Part shown: positions 24,884 through 33,894 of the stretch, in pieces
Position numbering within the stretch: the first letter of the stretch is position 1
Layout of the letters: the number at the start of each line of letters is the position of its first letter
Source of the DNA: Duganella lactea
GTDB lineage: Bacteria > Pseudomonadota > Gammaproteobacteria > Burkholderiales > Burkholderiaceae_D
NCBI RefSeq assembly: GCF_009857505.1
Contig: NZ_WWCP01000028.1
Span: 1 to 64,000, forward strand
Length of the DNA stretch: 64,000 nt
Reading direction: 5' to 3'
Notes under the pieces: model-generated
What the model was told of the DNA's origin: nothing
Seen by the model: the letters and a program-made list of their open reading frames with translations, nothing else
Database searches by the model: none
Position numbers and translations under genes: made by a program

Positions 24884-27283
24884 ATGAAACTGCAGGCGTA
24901 CCGGTTGCAGAACTACCGCCGCTTGCGGGACGTTGTCATCGAACTCGATGACGAGATTTCCATTTTCGTGGGTGCCAACAACAGTGGGAAGACGTCTGCC
25001 GTCCAAGGGCTCTACTCAATGCTACGGGGCGACGCGAAAAAGTTTGAGCTCTTCGACTTCAGCGCAGCGCTATGGGGCGAAATTGACGCCATCGGGAGTA
25101 CGGCCTCAGGGGAAGATGAAGAGCCCAAGAGGTTGCCGTCCATCCTCTTGGACCTCTGGTTCCGTGTTGGCGAAGATGACCTCGCCACCGCGATGTCGCT
25201 GCTTCCCAGCACTGAGTGGGATGGCAAGTGCGTCGGAATTCGTGTGGCGTTCGAGCCCCGCGATGCCTACGAGCTCGTCCGGCGATTTCGTGAACTGCAT
25301 GAAAGGGCCAATCACGCGGCAATCGCGCTAGCGTCAAAGCCCACGGCAGATAGTGAACCTGGCACCGAAGCGGGCGCGGAAGCTGAGGCGAGAGCAGAGG
25401 CCAGCGAGTACAAGCCCTGGCCAGAAAGCCTGACGAAGTACCTCACCAAGGAACTGAGCAAGGAATACACCTTCCGATACTATGTGCTTGATGAGCGTGC
25501 CTTTATCGGCTATCAGGCAAAGGAGGCCGACTACGAGCCGCTTCCTCTTGGCAAGGAGCCCGGCGGCGCGGCCATTCTCAAGTCGCTGTTGAGAGTGGAC
25601 TTCCTGCGCGCGCAGCGGCACCTTGATGACCCCGATGCCGGTGGTTCTGATCGCGCCGAGAGTCTTTCGCGACGCCTCAGCCGTTTCTATCACCGCAATC
25701 TGGAGAAGCGTGGTGACGACCATGCAGCTCTCAAAGCGCTCGACACCTCTGAGAAACAACTGAACTTCCACCTAGAGGAAGTCTTCAGTGACACCCTTAA
25801 ACGTCTGGCGAAGCTCGGCTATCCAGGTGTGAACAATCCTGAGATCGTGATTCGAGCGGACTTGGACCCGACCGCTGTACTGGGGCAAAACGCCAAGGTT
25901 CACTACGTGGTTCCGGGGGCAGTCACCGCTCAGCTGCCCGACACCTACAACGGCCTGGGGTTCAAGAACTTGGTCTACATGGTGGTTGAACTTCTCGACC
26001 TGCATGAACAGTGGAAAGCCGAGGAAGACAAACGGGCGCCGCTCCATTTAGTCTTCATTGAAGAGCCAGAGGCTCATCTGCACGCGCAGGTTCAGCAGGT
26101 TTTCATCAGGAACGTTTTGCGCATACTTGAGGATGCCAACGACCACGCGACTTTTTTCCACACGCAGCTTGTCGTCACCACGCATTCCCCGCACATCCTT
26201 TATGAGCGCGGATTCTCTCCCATCCGTTACTTCCGTCGCGTTAGCGACCAACTGGCCCATCACACGGACGTGCGGAATCTGTCCCTTTTCAAGACGGGCG
26301 AGGCCGACGCTCCAGCGCGCGAGTTCCTACAGCGGTATCTGAAGCTGACGCACTGCGATCTCTTCTTTTCCGATGCAGTCATCTTGGTGGAAGGGAACGT
26401 CGAGCGCCTGCTCTTGCCTGCCATGATTGAGTCGGCTGCCAAGCGCCTCCGATCTTCGGCTTTGACCATTCTTGAGGTTGGTGGCGCGTTTGCGCATCGC
26501 TTTCAGGAACTCATCGCCTTCGTTGGGCTCACGACGCTGGTCGTTACAGACCTTGACAGCGTGACCGTAAAACCGGATGACGAGAAGGCTGCCGCGCAAA
26601 CCGCCGACGCTGGCGACGCCGTGGATGAGGACGATTTAAAAGCCTTCGAGCTCGAGGACGACGACGCGACACAACCGAGCGGCAAGCAGAAGTCCAAGAA
26701 GTACGGCAGCACCTGCCATGCGCACATGGAAGGTGCCGTCACCTCTAACCAAACCCTCATCAGCTGGATTCCTAAGAAGCGCTCGGTGGCCGAGCTCTGG
26801 GAGGTTACGGCGGAGCAGAAGACGTTGTCGCTGGCCGAAGGTTCAACGGCTGCGGTCCGAGTGGCCTATCAGACCAAGGTTTCGGTGACGGTGGGTTCGG
26901 AGACTGCACTGCTCTGTGGTCGCACGCTTGAGGAAGCATTTGGTCTTGAGAATTCCAACTGGTGTCAGGCTGAGGCGAACCGGGCGCTCGGCCTTAAGCT
27001 AAAGCGCGCCCCAAGCAGTCCCGAGGAACTGGCCGAGAAGTTGCATGACAGAGTAGCCGGCAAAAACTTCGACAAAACCCGCTTTGCGCTAGAGGTTCTC
27101 GCCAGTGGGCCGCTTAATGGCTGGAAGGTCCCCGCATACATCGCCGAGGGGTTAGTCTGGCTCGAAGCGAAAGTGGCCCATGAGCTTGAGGCGGATGCGG
27201 CCGTCGCCACCGAAGCTGCGACGATTAAGCCGACGGCGGCGGACACTGTCTCTGTCATTATTGGCACGGAGCACACGGCATGA
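24884..27283 (+). CDS. Gabija GajA-like OLD-family ATPase/TOPRIM nuclease
   Basis: A protein of 799 residues. The N-terminal ABC-like ATPase starts MKLQAYRLQNYRRLRDVVIE, with Walker A GANNSGKT at residues 30-37 and Walker B FIEEPEAHLH near 390. The TOPRIM domain has LVEGNVERLLLP at about 503-514 (catalytic Glu) and VVTDLDS near 555. GGGAG lies about nine bases before the ATG. OLD nucleases next to a UvrD helicase are class 2, which includes Gabija GajA. This protein is about 200 residues longer than typical GajA, with an acidic insert after the TOPRIM core and a long C-terminal domain. It overlaps the helicase gene (ATGA). Confidence 0.85.
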   Translation: MKLQAYRLQNYRRLRDVVIELDDEISIFVGANNSGKTSAVQGLYSMLRGDAKKFELFDFSAALWGEIDAIGSTASGEDEEPKRLPSILLDLWFRVGEDDLATAMSLLPSTEWDGKCVGIRVAFEPRDAYELVRRFRELHERANHAAIALASKPTADSEPGTEAGAEAEARAEASEYKPWPESLTKYLTKELSKEYTFRYYVLDERAFIGYQAKEADYEPLPLGKEPGGAAILKSLLRVDFLRAQRHLDDPDAGGSDRAESLSRRLSRFYHRNLEKRGDDHAALKALDTSEKQLNFHLEEVFSDTLKRLAKLGYPGVNNPEIVIRADLDPTAVLGQNAKVHYVVPGAVTAQLPDTYNGLGFKNLVYMVVELLDLHEQWKAEEDKRAPLHLVFIEEPEAHLHAQVQQVFIRNVLRILEDANDHATFFHTQLVVTTHSPHILYERGFSPIRYFRRVSDQLAHHTDVRNLSLFKTGEADAPAREFLQRYLKLTHCDLFFSDAVILVEGNVERLLLPAMIESAAKRLRSSALTILEVGGAFAHRFQELIAFVGLTTLVVTDLDSVTVKPDDEKAAAQTADAGDAVDEDDLKAFELEDDDATQPSGKQKSKKYGSTCHAHMEGAVTSNQTLISWIPKKRSVAELWEVTAEQKTLSLAEGSTAAVRVAYQTKVSVTVGSETALLCGRTLEEAFGLENSNWCQAEANRALGLKLKRAPSSPEELAEKLHDRVAGKNFDKTRFALEVLASGPLNGWKVPAYIAEGLVWLEAKVAHELEADAAVATEAATIKPTAADTVSVIIGTEHTA

Positions 27284-29220
27284 ACAGGCGAGTCGATAGC
27301 CCGGATACCGACGCCGACCGCGCGATCCATGCGTGCATTACCGCGACTCCGCCGCAGCCATTCGTGGTTCGTGCCGGCGCAGGTTCCGGCAAGACCACCT
27401 CCCTCATCAAAGCGCTGGACTGGGTGATGTCGGAGCACGGCGCCGGTATGCGGGCAAAAAAGCAGAAAGTCGCGTGTATCACCTATACAGAGCTCGCCGC
27501 CAATGAAATCCGTGCGGACGTCAACGCCGCCCCGCTGGTCCATGTCTCCACCATCCACAGTTTCTACTGGGCCATTGCTAAGACGTTTCAGGCCGACATC
27601 AAGGTTTGGCTGATGAACGACATCCGGAGGCGGATATCGGAGCTAGAAGAAGAGTTCAAGAACTACGGCTCGCGTGTTTGGCAAACCACTCGCGATAGGA
27701 ACAAGGCCGACCAGGAACGCCATGCCCTAACCCTGGGAACTCTGGACGGCGTCAAGACATTCAACTACGGCGTCGGCAGTGATTACGCAAAAGGCATTCT
27801 CGGCCACGAGGACATTCTTCAGCTTGCAGATTTTTTGCTCCAAAACCGCCCTCTTTTCCGAAAGGTCGTGGCGCTGAACTATCCGTTTGTGTTCATTGAC
27901 GAGAGTCAAGACACGTTCCCGGGTGTGGTCAAGTCCTTCAAGGAAGTGGAAGCCCAGATGCGAGGCAAGTTTTGCCTTGGGTTTTTTGGCGATCCGATGC
28001 AGTCTATCTTCATGAGAGGGGGAGGCGAAATCCCGCGCGAAGACCATTGGGGGGCCATCACAAAACCGGAAAACTTTCGCTGCGCCAAACAAATCCTGGA
28101 CGTCGCCAATGCTGTACGTGCGCAGGGTGACGGCATGCAGCAAGTCCGTGGCCTACACGAGAGGGTTGACGGAGAGCTCAAGCTCGTGCACGGCTCGGCC
28201 CGGATGTTCGTGCTCCCGAACACGCTGAACCGGACTGAGACCTTGGCAAGGGTTCGAGCGTGGTGCGCGGCGGCGGATGGCGACGAAGGCTGGACGACTC
28301 CTGACCTTGCGGTCAAGATTCTTGTCATCGTGCACCGCATGGCCGCAAAGCGGCTTGGCTTCGGAGGCATCTACTCGGCGCTGAACGACAAGACGTCGGA
28401 TGCTATGAAGCAGGGGATGCAGGACGGTACCGGCTGGCCTGTTCGACCGTTCCTCAGCTTTGCGCTGCCAATCATTGCAGCGATGACCGTCGGCAATGAG
28501 TTCGCAGCGATGAACCTGCTTCGAGAGTTTAGCCCACGGTTGACGCCGGCTGCCCTAACTGGCCGCCGTGCTGCAGGCGTATTGCGTGAGCTGCACGCAG
28601 CTGTCTTAACACTCGTCGCCATGCTGGACAACGCCGATACCACTGTTGGTGACGTAGCCATCCATCTCCGCGACTCTGGCTTGTTTGAGTTCGACGAGCG
28701 TTATGAGCGATTGCTTGGCTTCGTCGGAGACGTTGCTCAAGAGCCCGAGGCCGCTGATGCGGCTCCCACCGAAGGGCGAGCCTCGGACTCGGCAATGGCC
28801 AAGTTCTTCAAGTGCTCCGCACAAGAGCTGTGCCCCTATGAACGATATGTCTCAGAGGGCTCTCCCTATGCTACGCAGCACGGCGTAAAGGGCGCCCAGT
28901 TCGACCGCGTCATCGTGGTGATGGACGAAGAGGAGAGTGACTACAGAACATACAATTACGAGAGGGTCTTCGCTAGCGCTGAGGCTCGTGCGGCAGATCA
29001 TGCGCGGACCCAAGGCGGTGACGAGAACACTTGGAGTCGAACGCTGCGGCTGTTGTATGTATGCTGTACGCGTGCCAGGCGCGGTCTGGTGCTGACGTTC
29101 TTCGTCTCCGACCCAGCTGCGACTGTAGAAAACGTAGTGGCGAGCAATATCTTGCCGAGGCGTGCAATTTTGACTGAGGACATGCTGGCTGTGCTGCCAC
29201 CGACTGCGATTACTGCATAG
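27280..29220 (+). CDS. Gabija GajB-like UvrD/PcrA helicase
   Basis: A protein of 646 residues. Superfamily 1A helicase motifs appear in order: RAGAGSGKTTSL (Walker A, about 31-42), ITYTELAANEIRADV, FIDESQDTFPGVV (motif II, about 207), FFGDPMQSIF, HGVKGAQFDRVIVV and YVCCTRARRGLVL near the C terminus. It follows the OLD nuclease by an ATGA overlap. In Gabija the helicase-like GajB works with GajA against phage DNA. The pair here fits that pattern but the sequences are divergent, so Gabija-like is the safe call. Confidence 0.85.
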   Translation: MNRRVDSPDTDADRAIHACITATPPQPFVVRAGAGSGKTTSLIKALDWVMSEHGAGMRAKKQKVACITYTELAANEIRADVNAAPLVHVSTIHSFYWAIAKTFQADIKVWLMNDIRRRISELEEEFKNYGSRVWQTTRDRNKADQERHALTLGTLDGVKTFNYGVGSDYAKGILGHEDILQLADFLLQNRPLFRKVVALNYPFVFIDESQDTFPGVVKSFKEVEAQMRGKFCLGFFGDPMQSIFMRGGGEIPREDHWGAITKPENFRCAKQILDVANAVRAQGDGMQQVRGLHERVDGELKLVHGSARMFVLPNTLNRTETLARVRAWCAAADGDEGWTTPDLAVKILVIVHRMAAKRLGFGGIYSALNDKTSDAMKQGMQDGTGWPVRPFLSFALPIIAAMTVGNEFAAMNLLREFSPRLTPAALTGRRAAGVLRELHAAVLTLVAMLDNADTTVGDVAIHLRDSGLFEFDERYERLLGFVGDVAQEPEAADAAPTEGRASDSAMAKFFKCSAQELCPYERYVSEGSPYATQHGVKGAQFDRVIVVMDEEESDYRTYNYERVFASAEARAADHARTQGGDENTWSRTLRLLYVCCTRARRGLVLTFFVSDPAATVENVVASNILPRRAILTEDMLAVLPPTAITA

Positions 29221-29394
29221 CTACTGGTCCACCTTTCACTTCGATTGTCCGCTGTGGGGCGATTTGGATCGATAGCAGTCGTCGCGCGACCATCCGTTTC
29301 GTCTTCGTTGGTTGTTAGGCAATGCTGGCGTATGATGGCCCGGGTCCGGCCAGCAGCGGATGATTACATTTACCCCCTCGCCGAATCAAAAAAC

Positions 29395-29664
29395 ATGTTC
29401 ATTTACGTCTTGGCCATTACGAGTATAGCGCTTGTTGCATTGTTCATTGTTGGGGTCTCCTTCGCTATCGCAGGCAAGGGCAATCGAGCGCTGTGGTTAC
29501 CAGTAGTGGTAACGGAGATAACCGTTTGGATCGTCATCACGTGCACCGTATGGTCGGCTGTCGCTGCAAATTCTCGCGCGTACCTTGCACTGATATTTTG
29601 GTTGCTGAGCTTTCCGGTGGTATTGTGGTTGAGCGCGCGCTATTTTAAACGGTGGCGAGGGTGA
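29395..29664 (+). CDS. Small membrane protein, unknown
   Basis: A protein of 89 residues from the ATG at 29395, where the membrane segments begin; the frame is open upstream to 29245 but that part is unconvincing. Three hydrophobic segments are visible: YVLAITSIALVALFIVGVSF, LWLPVVVTEITVWIVITCTV and LALIFWLLSFPVVLWL. A basic tail (RYFKRWRG) follows. No clear ribosome site. It sits alone between the Gabija-like pair and the SUKH gene. Confidence 0.5.
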   Translation: MFIYVLAITSIALVALFIVGVSFAIAGKGNRALWLPVVVTEITVWIVITCTVWSAVAANSRAYLALIFWLLSFPVVLWLSARYFKRWRG

Positions 29665-29727
29665 GTTTTTGACTCATAACGGCCAGGCGCCGCCGTTGTG
29701 ATGAAACGATTTTAAAAAGAGGTTATC

Positions 29728-30051
29728 TTGCTGCCGTCTCTTCCGTCTGCCCATGTTGATTACATCAATGCTAAAGGACCGTTTGAATGCTTTACCTCTG
29801 ATGATGCCGAACCTGGCTATGTAGTTCTTTGGGCTCTTGATGAAATTCCAAAAAGCAATTCGGATGTTGAAATAGAAATATACGCCCCAGGGTTTGTAGC
29901 CTTCGGAGGCGATGGCGGTGGAGAGTTGCTTGTGTTCGATTCCAGTGGTGCCGTCTTCATGTTGCCGATGATTGGAATGGAACCTGATTGTGCGATACGT
30001 GTAGCGGAAACATTTGAAGAATTTATAAGCCGGTTTGACCTTTCGAGTTGA
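29728..30051 (+). CDS. SMI1/KNR4 (SUKH)-family immunity-like protein
   Basis: A protein of 107 residues probably starting at TTG 29728, with AGAGG just upstream. The stretch FVAFGGDGGGELLVFDSSGAV then AETFEEFISRF is the C-terminal signature of SUKH proteins, which often neutralise polymorphic nuclease toxins. No toxin gene is adjacent, so it is an orphan immunity gene or has another partner. Confidence 0.7.
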   Translation: MLPSLPSAHVDYINAKGPFECFTSDDAEPGYVVLWALDEIPKSNSDVEIEIYAPGFVAFGGDGGGELLVFDSSGAVFMLPMIGMEPDCAIRVAETFEEFISRFDLSS

Positions 30052-30148
30052 GAGAACATCAGGCCTAAAAAACAGATGTCCAATTTGAGCTCCACAATAG
30101 GGCTAATACTACGGGCATTGGTTAAAACTATTAATCTACCTTCTCCCG

Positions 30149-30886
30149 ATGACTCAATCTAAAATGCAGGAACTTCGGAACCGGTGCGTTGCACTTCAAA
30201 GCGCAATGGATGCCTCTCGAAACTCGAGGACGGATGATGTATGGCTTCATTCGAGCTTTAAGACGTTTATGCGAAAATACAATGAATTGGCGACCGATAC
30301 TCAAGCGGTTATGAAATTAGCTCCGCCAGTGGATTTTTATGATTTGACGAAAATTCCAAGTGCGTTCGATTCTGTCACCATTCAACAGCGTATATATTAT
30401 GATGAGGTCTACACAAATCTCTTGATTCTTCGTGCTTTTATTGAGGCGAGCGGCGGGTTGGATGAAGTCGAAGCAGATAATATTTTGAATTTCTTAAAAT
30501 CTAATCTTCGTAAGGCCCTATTTTTTGAGCCAGAACAGGAGAAAGTGGTTCAAAATGCGATTGAAAGTTTATTGATTGGAAAAGGCATGCAGAAGGGACT
30601 CGCCTATGACCGTGAAACAGGGCGTGTGAAGCATGCTGGAAAAGAGTCAGTCCCCGATTTCGTATTTAAAAATGAGCATATGGTTTTAGAAGTAAAGCTT
30701 TGCAATCGCCAGGGCAAACTTGCTGAAATCATTGATGAAATGAATGCGGATATCGTGGCATACTCGACTGTTTATGAACGCGTATGGTTTCTCATCTATG
30801 ATATCGGGTTCATTCGCGATGAAGATGAAATCATTAAAGGACTGCAACAGTCTGAACGCGTCAAATGCGCAATCGTTAAACATTAG
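30149..30886 (+). CDS. DpnII/MboI-type PD-(D/E)XK nuclease
   Basis: A protein of 245 residues. Residues 1-130 are helical and unrecognised. The C-terminal half matches the REase_DpnII-MboI domain (PF18742) as I recall it: EKVVQNAIESLLIGKG, VPDFVFKNEHMVLEVKLC (catalytic D, E, K), IIDEMNADIVAYS, then LIYDIGFIRDEDEI and a terminal VKH. This domain serves as nuclease effector in several defence systems and here is a stand-alone protein. It has no methylase partner, so it is not an ordinary DpnII-type enzyme. Its DNA is AT-rich compared with neighbours. Confidence 0.75.
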   Translation: MTQSKMQELRNRCVALQSAMDASRNSRTDDVWLHSSFKTFMRKYNELATDTQAVMKLAPPVDFYDLTKIPSAFDSVTIQQRIYYDEVYTNLLILRAFIEASGGLDEVEADNILNFLKSNLRKALFFEPEQEKVVQNAIESLLIGKGMQKGLAYDRETGRVKHAGKESVPDFVFKNEHMVLEVKLCNRQGKLAEIIDEMNADIVAYSTVYERVWFLIYDIGFIRDEDEIIKGLQQSERVKCAIVKH

Positions 30887-30968
30887 CCATTTCTAAAAGT
30901 CTTGACTCACCAGTCTGCTCAGGGCGTATGCGGGCCTTCGCTCGCTTATGCCATCATGCAATTCGATT

Positions 30969-31043
30969 TCCAGATAGCGGAGCCGGTGTCCCGGTTGCCA
31001 TGCCGTTCGGTACCCGGCTTGCGGGTGACAATCGCTATCTGGA
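30969..31043. repeat. 11-bp inverted repeat enclosing a structured 53-bp core
   Basis: TCCAGATAGCG (30969-30979) and CGCTATCTGGA (31033-31043) are exact inverted copies. Inside, AGCCGG (30981-30986) and CCGGCT (31014-31019) can also pair, giving a nested stem. It lies 30 bp beyond the stop of the last Tn7-like gene and could be a terminator-like RNA structure, a transposon-end structure or a small RNA. No T-run follows on either strand. Confidence 0.4.
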
Positions 31044-31072
31044 TTGATGAGAATACTCAGGATGGCCCCAAA

Positions 31073-32911
31073 TTAGGGTGCGGGTACGAACAGATCGGTG
31101 CCAGCCCTCGCGCCGAGCACTGCCAGCCGGCCGAGATCGGCCATTCGGATTAGCCCTCCGCGCATGGCACCGTCAGGTAACGGCTTTGCGCCGACCAGTT
31201 CTATGCCTGGCAGTAAGCGAGACAATGCTGAGGCCTTCTTGTCCATGGCTCGCGCAAGGTCGGCCAGCGGGATGTAGCTCTGGCGGAATGCCAGCAGTTG
31301 ATGTGGCAGCACCACACGGCATGGTTGTCCACGACGTTGAATCGACTCCGACTCCAGCAGGCCCTCATCCATCCAGTGTGAAATGGATTCCCATTTCCAG
31401 CCTGTCGCTTTGGCCAGTTGCTGAATTGACATGCCGGCTTCGAGTAATGGTGCGCCGAAGTATTGCGACACATCCGACCTCAGGAAGGACATCTCACCCA
31501 GCGTTCGAGTGTGCGTGATGGCTTTCACTTTGCCATTCGCAATCGCCATCATCAATGACTCGATGGCCTGCTTCTCACCCATACGACGGCTGGTCAGTTC
31601 CGCCCAGGTGATTGCAGCATCCTCGTTAGCCGCAGTGGGTTCAGCCAACTCGACCACATAGGCATGCAAATCCAGCAATGATTGACGTGCGACCGGACCA
31701 CCTTTCATGAGGTCTTCGCGCCAGCGGATGTCTGACCGGATAACGCCGGCCGCCTTCATACGTTCAAGCACGGCAGGGGAAACGCATGCGAGTTCACAGG
31801 CAGCGGCGTCGGAAATCCATCCTTCGCGTTGTTGTTGGATGCGCTCAACCTCAGTACATGGGATTTCATACACCTGGCCACGAGTGCCGGTACGTCGTGT
31901 GCGGTGCTCGCACTCACCGGCCTGAAGTGAGTCGTGAAGTCGAGAAACGCTGACCCCGAAGGCTTTCGCGGCATCGGGTGCCCGCATGTATCCGCTCGCA
32001 TCCACGGCCATGTCCCTGGCGGAATCTAGCCCCAGCACGCAATCGGACTTCTCGGCCGCGACGTCGATGATGATCTGCAGGAGTGGTTCAAGCGGTGTTC
32101 CCTGGCAGAGCTTGCGAAGGCTGATATACCAATCGCCCAATAGCGTATTCAATGTGCGAGCATCTTTGCGTCCGGCGGCAATTCGCTGCTCGACATGGGT
32201 CCGAAATCCCGTCGGCCAGTCAGCTAAAAGGGCTTCAAGCGGTGCATGAAATTGGATCGCATCGGCGACGGATTTCGGCAGGGCTGCCAGGCGTGGCAAT
32301 CCTGGCTGGTTTGGATCGGCATACAGACAGAGGGTCCGGATGACTTTCACCAAGACGCTGACGTCCACGTCGTGTAAAACCGGCTTTATGCGGACATGCT
32401 GGTTACTGCTTTCCGCAATAAGCGCCGACAACCACAACTGCGCACGGGTTGCCTCTACACGAGGCAGCTTGCCCAAGTCGTGGCCACACGAGCACAGTCC
32501 AATGTACATGCGCTCCGTCGACAAGTGATTGCCGCAGGCGTTGCAGTGGTCGATAAGTTGTATGCGATGCTCGGGACATGCAGTGACATAAGTGTGTTCC
32601 CAATGATGCCGGAGGTATGGCGATTCGATCAGGCATGCAGGGCATACAGCATCAGATTGTGCACGGTGCAATTGGCCCCAGGCACGGCAGAGGTCCTCCT
32701 TCTGCTTGGCAGATTCCGTCCACGCTGGTTCCAGGCCAAGGTTACGTGCGACATCTACTGTGCGCATCAGCAATGCACGGCGATTGCGCTCGACACCTGC
32801 GGTTTGTGTCAGATTACGCCAGTTCAAAAGCGAATTATCGGAGGCGAGGCGGCGGTAGAATCCCATTCCGGATTCGCCATTCCGAGGATGGGGGGTAACG
32901 ATGAGGCTCAT
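31073..32911 (-). CDS. TniQ/TnsD-like target selector (element 2)
   Basis: A protein of 612 residues. The TniQ zinc core lies at about 90-155: CPACLIESPYLRHHW, ACPEHRIQLIDHCNACG, GLCSCG. Helical repeats with helix-turn-helix character follow (for example SIQQLAKATGWKWESISHWM), as in the larger TniQ of element 1, to which it is related at a distance. It probably recognises an attachment site and recruits TnsC. It overlaps tnsC by ATGA and is the only TniQ of this operon. Confidence 0.87.
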   Translation of the reverse strand: MSLIVTPHPRNGESGMGFYRRLASDNSLLNWRNLTQTAGVERNRRALLMRTVDVARNLGLEPAWTESAKQKEDLCRAWGQLHRAQSDAVCPACLIESPYLRHHWEHTYVTACPEHRIQLIDHCNACGNHLSTERMYIGLCSCGHDLGKLPRVEATRAQLWLSALIAESSNQHVRIKPVLHDVDVSVLVKVIRTLCLYADPNQPGLPRLAALPKSVADAIQFHAPLEALLADWPTGFRTHVEQRIAAGRKDARTLNTLLGDWYISLRKLCQGTPLEPLLQIIIDVAAEKSDCVLGLDSARDMAVDASGYMRAPDAAKAFGVSVSRLHDSLQAGECEHRTRRTGTRGQVYEIPCTEVERIQQQREGWISDAAACELACVSPAVLERMKAAGVIRSDIRWREDLMKGGPVARQSLLDLHAYVVELAEPTAANEDAAITWAELTSRRMGEKQAIESLMMAIANGKVKAITHTRTLGEMSFLRSDVSQYFGAPLLEAGMSIQQLAKATGWKWESISHWMDEGLLESESIQRRGQPCRVVLPHQLLAFRQSYIPLADLARAMDKKASALSRLLPGIELVGAKPLPDGAMRGGLIRMADLGRLAVLGARAGTDLFVPAP

Positions 32912-33894
32912 GGCTTAGTTCCTGACTTTTTACGAACTGGTATGGATGCAGAATTGCTGGTTAGAACATGGACGTATGCCTGCTTTAGGGCTGCGGGTTC
33001 TACGTCCAGGCTCTCGATGCCGGAATCCTGGAAAGCTAGTTTGTGTGGTGACCCTGCGTGGCTGACGTCTTCGAGTGCTGTCTGACAGTCTGCGTATGTG
33101 ATTGGGCGCGGCGCCTCGTTCACCATGGAGCGAGCCAACTCTCGCATGAAATCAGCAAGTACCCCGATCAGCCCCCCGGATAGGAGATAGCTCTGTTGCG
33201 TCAATGCGCGGCTGCTCACGGCAATGGGATAGCCTGCCGCAGCAAATAAGCGTGCATAATTTGCAACGCATGAGAAATAGGCCGTCATCTCATGTGCATC
33301 ACTCGCGTCGTAAGGCAAAAAATTGCGTGCTGGACAGGCCCTACGGCGGAGCTGTTCATTGGCTGAAAAGAGTCGCTCGAGTCGAGGTATGCCGAAGAGA
33401 ATCAGCGTCAGGTTGAGTGTGTCGGCCAGAGTCTTGAGCCAGTCACTAGCAGCGCGCGGTGGAACACGCGACCCTTCATCAACAAGGTGTGATATCTCGT
33501 CAAAGATCACCACACGTGTGCCAGCTAGACGCAACTGCGCCACCATCAGATCGGACAGCGCTCCGGCCGTCATGCTGGCTGGTACCTGGATTCCCAACGA
33601 GCGCAGCACACTCTTTGGAAGCAACTTGGCTGTTGCGGATTGAGGAACCTCTACAACAAGTACCGGAACATGGCGCCGTCCATCGACACGGTTTTCAGGG
33701 TAATCCCGCGATAGCGTGGCAATAAGAGACGATTTCCCCACACCGCTCGGACCTGGTACGCGAACAATTTTGGGCGCAAATCCAGCAAGGGCATCATCGA
33801 TACGCCGTTTAAGAGCAGAGAGGTGCTCCAAGAACATGGGATGCGGAAGCTCGCAGGTCTCAATATCACGGCGCAGTTTTTGGGCTGGCGTCAC
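32908..33894 (-). CDS. TnsC/TniB-like AAA+ transposition regulator (element 2)
   Basis: A protein of 328 residues. Walker A is GPSGVGKSSLIATL at about residue 48-61 and Walker B is VVIFDEISHLVDEG, followed by a sensor region in TLILFGIPRLERLF. This matches the TniB/TnsC group, which connects target recognition to the transposase. It overlaps both neighbours by ATGA. Confidence 0.92.
   Translation of the reverse strand: MTPAQKLRRDIETCELPHPMFLEHLSALKRRIDDALAGFAPKIVRVPGPSGVGKSSLIATLSRDYPENRVDGRRHVPVLVVEVPQSATAKLLPKSVLRSLGIQVPASMTAGALSDLMVAQLRLAGTRVVIFDEISHLVDEGSRVPPRAASDWLKTLADTLNLTLILFGIPRLERLFSANEQLRRRACPARNFLPYDASDAHEMTAYFSCVANYARLFAAAGYPIAVSSRALTQQSYLLSGGLIGVLADFMRELARSMVNEAPRPITYADCQTALEDVSHAGSPHKLAFQDSGIESLDVEPAALKQAYVHVLTSNSASIPVRKKSGTKP

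Noticed and set aside
29300..29345. GTTAGGC-like sequence resembling half of an integron attC site, and a hairpin at about 29674-29702
   Set aside because: No matching partner core site or integrase; single 7-mers occur by chance.
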